DNA from: Candidatus Fermentithermobacillus carboniphilus
GTDB taxonomy: Bacteria; Bacillota; Sulfobacillia; Fermentithermobacillales; Fermentithermobacillaceae
Direction: 5' to 3'
Length of the DNA: 64,000 nucleotides
NCBI GenBank assembly: GCA_018208355.1
Contig: CP062796.1
Location: forward strand, 871,217 to 935,216
This document shows, in pieces, positions 61,788 to 64,000 of the stretch (position 1 is its first letter; the number at the start of each line of letters is the position of its first letter). The notes under the pieces were generated by a model. It did not search any database and was not told the DNA's origin. It saw nothing but the letters and a program-made list of their open reading frames with translations. A program made the position numbers and the translations under genes.

Positions 61788-64000
61788 GTGGGCCAATGGG
61801 ATAAAGAAGCCGGCGATATTCTATTTAGTCCATGGGTGCTTCGGTCAGCATGGAATAAGGTTTGCAGCTGGTACGCGAAGGGAGAATGGTATGACCCGGC
61901 AGAGTTTTTGGCATGGAAGAGCGACCCATGGAGGCATTTAGCAGTTCTGGCGGAGGAGTTAAAAAACGGAACCTACAAACCTTCTCCCTTTCCAGAAGTA
62001 CCGTATCCAAAAAAGGGTCATTATACGAGACACTACGTAATGCCATCAGTGCGTGACCAGGTGGCTTTTATGGTCTTTCTAGTTCTTCTTGGGCCATTTT
62101 TTGAAGCAAGGATGCCCAACGTCTCGTTCGGAAACCGCCTATTCCGTCCCAGGGTGCTTAAAGCCCCTTGTGATGACGAAAGCGCTAAGCACAAGAGATG
62201 GTTTCGGGCACCGTTTTCATTGAGTCATGCACAGGTATATGATGGTTTTCCTTCCAGTTATGGCTTGTTCCGAAGGTTGCTTCAATGGATCGTCAATCGG
62301 TCTGTCCTGGGAAATGGGACAAGCCTAGGAATCGACGAGCTCAATACCGAAGATCCCGACCTCCTACCTTACTATGATTTCCTCAATGGCAATTCTGGGG
62401 GATTTGACCTTGTGTGGGCCAGGTTAGATCTTAGGATGGCCTATCCTTCGGTCGATCGAACCGAACTGGCTAAAACTCTTACCGCACTCGTACAGAATGA
62501 AGTCAAGCTGCAAGCCGTCGAAACCCCAAGCCATAAATCAGAGGATCTGACTTTCTCTCGTTGGGGTAGGCCTGGATTTCCAAGTCTTTATGCAGACTCT
62601 AAGGGCTTTAAGAGCTGGATTGAACCCGCTCGTCCTTTCCTCCATGAGCATCCATGGCATTATCTGGCGGGCGACAGTAGGTTTCTAGAAGAGCAGCGCA
62701 AGGGCGAAGAACTTCGGCAAAGACTGGCTGAACTACTGGCTGAGTTAGTGAATCAGGTTCAGTACGCTCCCTGGGAAAACCCGGCTGGATGGGTTGACTC
62801 GACTTGGAGTGTCGAACCATGTACGCGTCAGTGCCCCAACTATTGTAAATGCAAGAAGGAAGTGGGCAACGAGGACAGGTACTGGGTTGGCCACCATGGC
62901 ACGTTGCCGGTCGGTTGTGAAGACATACTCATTGACAATGACAGATGTGCTGGGCTTCCCACCGGTTTGGCCATATCTGGGCTATTGCTCAATGTAGCCT
63001 TAACTCCAGTTGATGAAACTATGTGCTGCCTAATTGAAGACGTGCAAAAGCAAGGAAGGCACCTGTTCTACCTCAGGTTCGTGGACGATATGGTCTTACT
63101 TGCGCAAAACCCATCGGATTTGCAGATGGCCTTGGATACTCTTCGATACTCTTTGGCTAGGTACTGCGGAAATAGGCTTAAGCTAAATGAGTTGAAAGCC
63201 AAGCCGCCAGGTGTAAGGAGTTATTTGTCCAGCAACTGCGGCAAGGATCAACTTGTTGATCATGGGAATCAAAGAGACTTAGGTAACTTTCTCAAGTCGA
63301 GCGATTACCTAACCCGCGAGAATGTTGAGTTGTTCACTACCAGCGTTGTTCGAGAGATTAGTGGCCTTGCCGACGAAACTTTGGAAGAAATGGCTGGAGC
63401 ACCTGGAATCGAACGGTTAGAACAACTCATGGAGCTCGCTGCTCTCGACATTGACGACTTTGAAGTGGGAGACGACGCTCGCCTTTCGTTTGCCGTAAAC
63501 AAGATAGCCAGAGCTTCCTGGCCAAAAGGACACGTAGTGTGTGATGACCGAATACTCTCTCCTGAGGCATACGTCCAGAGAATCCTGCTCATCGCCGAAA
63601 CAGCTTTACGCAAACATCCGTGGCGTTTCCGGCTATGGAAAGCTATCATGGTAATTGCCTTGCGCGCGTCGCGGCCTTTTTACGACAAAGATTATGGAAA
63701 GGAATGGTTGTTCAAATCCATTATTCCTTTAATTAGATGGCCATTGCAGAAAGGCAACGAGATGAACCACGAGGTATTCTCCCAGCGATATTCGTTGCAG
63801 AGTTGGGAAGACATGCATGAAGACAGGAGTTTCCCAGGCCCGCATGAAAATTGTTCGCAAGAGGATTGCAAAAAGTGCCCTAATTCCTACAAGCTTTATC
63901 ATTCCCGAAAACATCGTTGCATGGAAAGAACAAGTTTCCATCGTTCTCAGTTCTGGCGCGAATGGGCTACCTGTGTTCGAGCTCTAAGGCATATAGCCGA
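61788..64000 (+). CDS. Reverse transcriptase of the unknown-group/defence type (3' end outside window)
   Basis: An uninterrupted frame of 737 codons runs off the window. The GTG at 61788 has GGAGG eight bases upstream. Reverse transcriptase motifs are present in order: SVRDQVAFMVFLVLLGPFFE and SFGNRLFRP before the palm, motif A ARLDLRMAYPSVDR (D214), motif B GLPTGLAISGLLLNVAL, and motif C YLRFVDDMVLL with the catalytic D433-D434. A cysteine cluster CTRQCPNYCKC lies between motifs A and B, and CSQEDCKKC near the end. No group II intron maturase or retron-like NAxxH motif was seen. The RxVDD palm and NRLxR motif suggest an Abi/UG (DRT) protein; subclass and C-terminal domain unknown. Confidence 0.88.
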   Translation, partial: MGQWDKEAGDILFSPWVLRSAWNKVCSWYAKGEWYDPAEFLAWKSDPWRHLAVLAEELKNGTYKPSPFPEVPYPKKGHYTRHYVMPSVRDQVAFMVFLVLLGPFFEARMPNVSFGNRLFRPRVLKAPCDDESAKHKRWFRAPFSLSHAQVYDGFPSSYGLFRRLLQWIVNRSVLGNGTSLGIDELNTEDPDLLPYYDFLNGNSGGFDLVWARLDLRMAYPSVDRTELAKTLTALVQNEVKLQAVETPSHKSEDLTFSRWGRPGFPSLYADSKGFKSWIEPARPFLHEHPWHYLAGDSRFLEEQRKGEELRQRLAELLAELVNQVQYAPWENPAGWVDSTWSVEPCTRQCPNYCKCKKEVGNEDRYWVGHHGTLPVGCEDILIDNDRCAGLPTGLAISGLLLNVALTPVDETMCCLIEDVQKQGRHLFYLRFVDDMVLLAQNPSDLQMALDTLRYSLARYCGNRLKLNELKAKPPGVRSYLSSNCGKDQLVDHGNQRDLGNFLKSSDYLTRENVELFTTSVVREISGLADETLEEMAGAPGIERLEQLMELAALDIDDFEVGDDARLSFAVNKIARASWPKGHVVCDDRILSPEAYVQRILLIAETALRKHPWRFRLWKAIMVIALRASRPFYDKDYGKEWLFKSIIPLIRWPLQKGNEMNHEVFSQRYSLQSWEDMHEDRSFPGPHENCSQEDCKKCPNSYKLYHSRKHRCMERTSFHRSQFWREWATCVRALRHIA

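Noticed and set aside
61432..64000. Assignment of the reverse transcriptase to a retron
   Set aside because: The protein is far larger than retron RTs, the usual retron NAxxH motif was not seen, and no msr/msd-like inverted repeats were found upstream.
1..64000. CRISPR arrays or cas genes
   Set aside because: No regularly spaced 25-40 bp repeats and no Cas motifs were seen anywhere in the window.

Overview
The window looks like the chromosome of an anaerobic member of the Bacillota (clostridial type, genus not assignable). The evidence is glycine dehydrogenase split into two subunit genes, a tungsten-type aldehyde:ferredoxin oxidoreductase with a MoaD partner, a DppA-type aminopeptidase, strong purine-rich ribosome binding sites with many GTG/TTG starts, and moderate GC content. 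No ribosomal, tRNA or core replication genes were seen. The window is a metabolic operon followed by a long accessory region rich in defence genes, toxin-antitoxin modules, insertion sequences and broken genes.

1-11.5 kb: the end of a sigma-54 enhancer-binding regulator faces a near-perfect -24/-12 promoter. That promoter leads into a DUF819 permease, a zinc alcohol dehydrogenase, a diverged GcvPA/GcvPB-like pair without gcvH or gcvT, and a Cat1/ACH1-type CoA-transferase. The permease is cut by a 3118-bp three-gene insertion sequence (zinc-finger protein, DDE transposase, AAA+ ATPase) with a 6-bp target duplication. A second copy in the same orientation sits at 39.6-42.7 kb without a duplication.

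11.5-29 kb: hydrolases, HEPN/MNT toxin-antitoxin pairs and a segmental duplication (about 12.85-15.8 kb against 17.5-20.15 kb) whose copies have decayed in different places. There are also relics of S41 peptidase, permease and methyltransferase genes. Intact islands are the aldehyde oxidoreductase/MoaD operon (21.1-23.3 kb), a DNA adenine methylase and a nitroreductase-like gene.

29-39.3 kb: a minus-strand block consists of an MqsR-like toxin, a zinc/HTH/Panacea antitoxin, a small coupled ORF, a 1227-residue protein ending in a PD-(D/E)XK nuclease domain, and a decayed UvrD-type helicase. It has a 20-bp perfect palindrome upstream. After it come an IS256 fragment that truncates a metallophosphoesterase gene, a methyltransferase, a half-size ferritin and a VapBC pair.

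42.8-64 kb: a defence island. It holds a short prokaryotic Argonaute with TIR-APAZ partner (SPARTA), a complete Wadjet JetABCD operon, a PHP-ATPase (TrlF type) paired with a Schlafen/AlbA-domain protein, and a large reverse transcriptase with cysteine clusters that runs off the window end. Relics of DUF1848, radical SAM and MFS genes lie between these systems.

The strongest candidates for undescribed biology are the Panacea-toxin/PD-(D/E)XK/helicase block, the PHP-ATPase/AlbA pair, the reverse transcriptase, and the diverged P-protein operon. All functions are inferred from motifs read by eye; no database search was possible.
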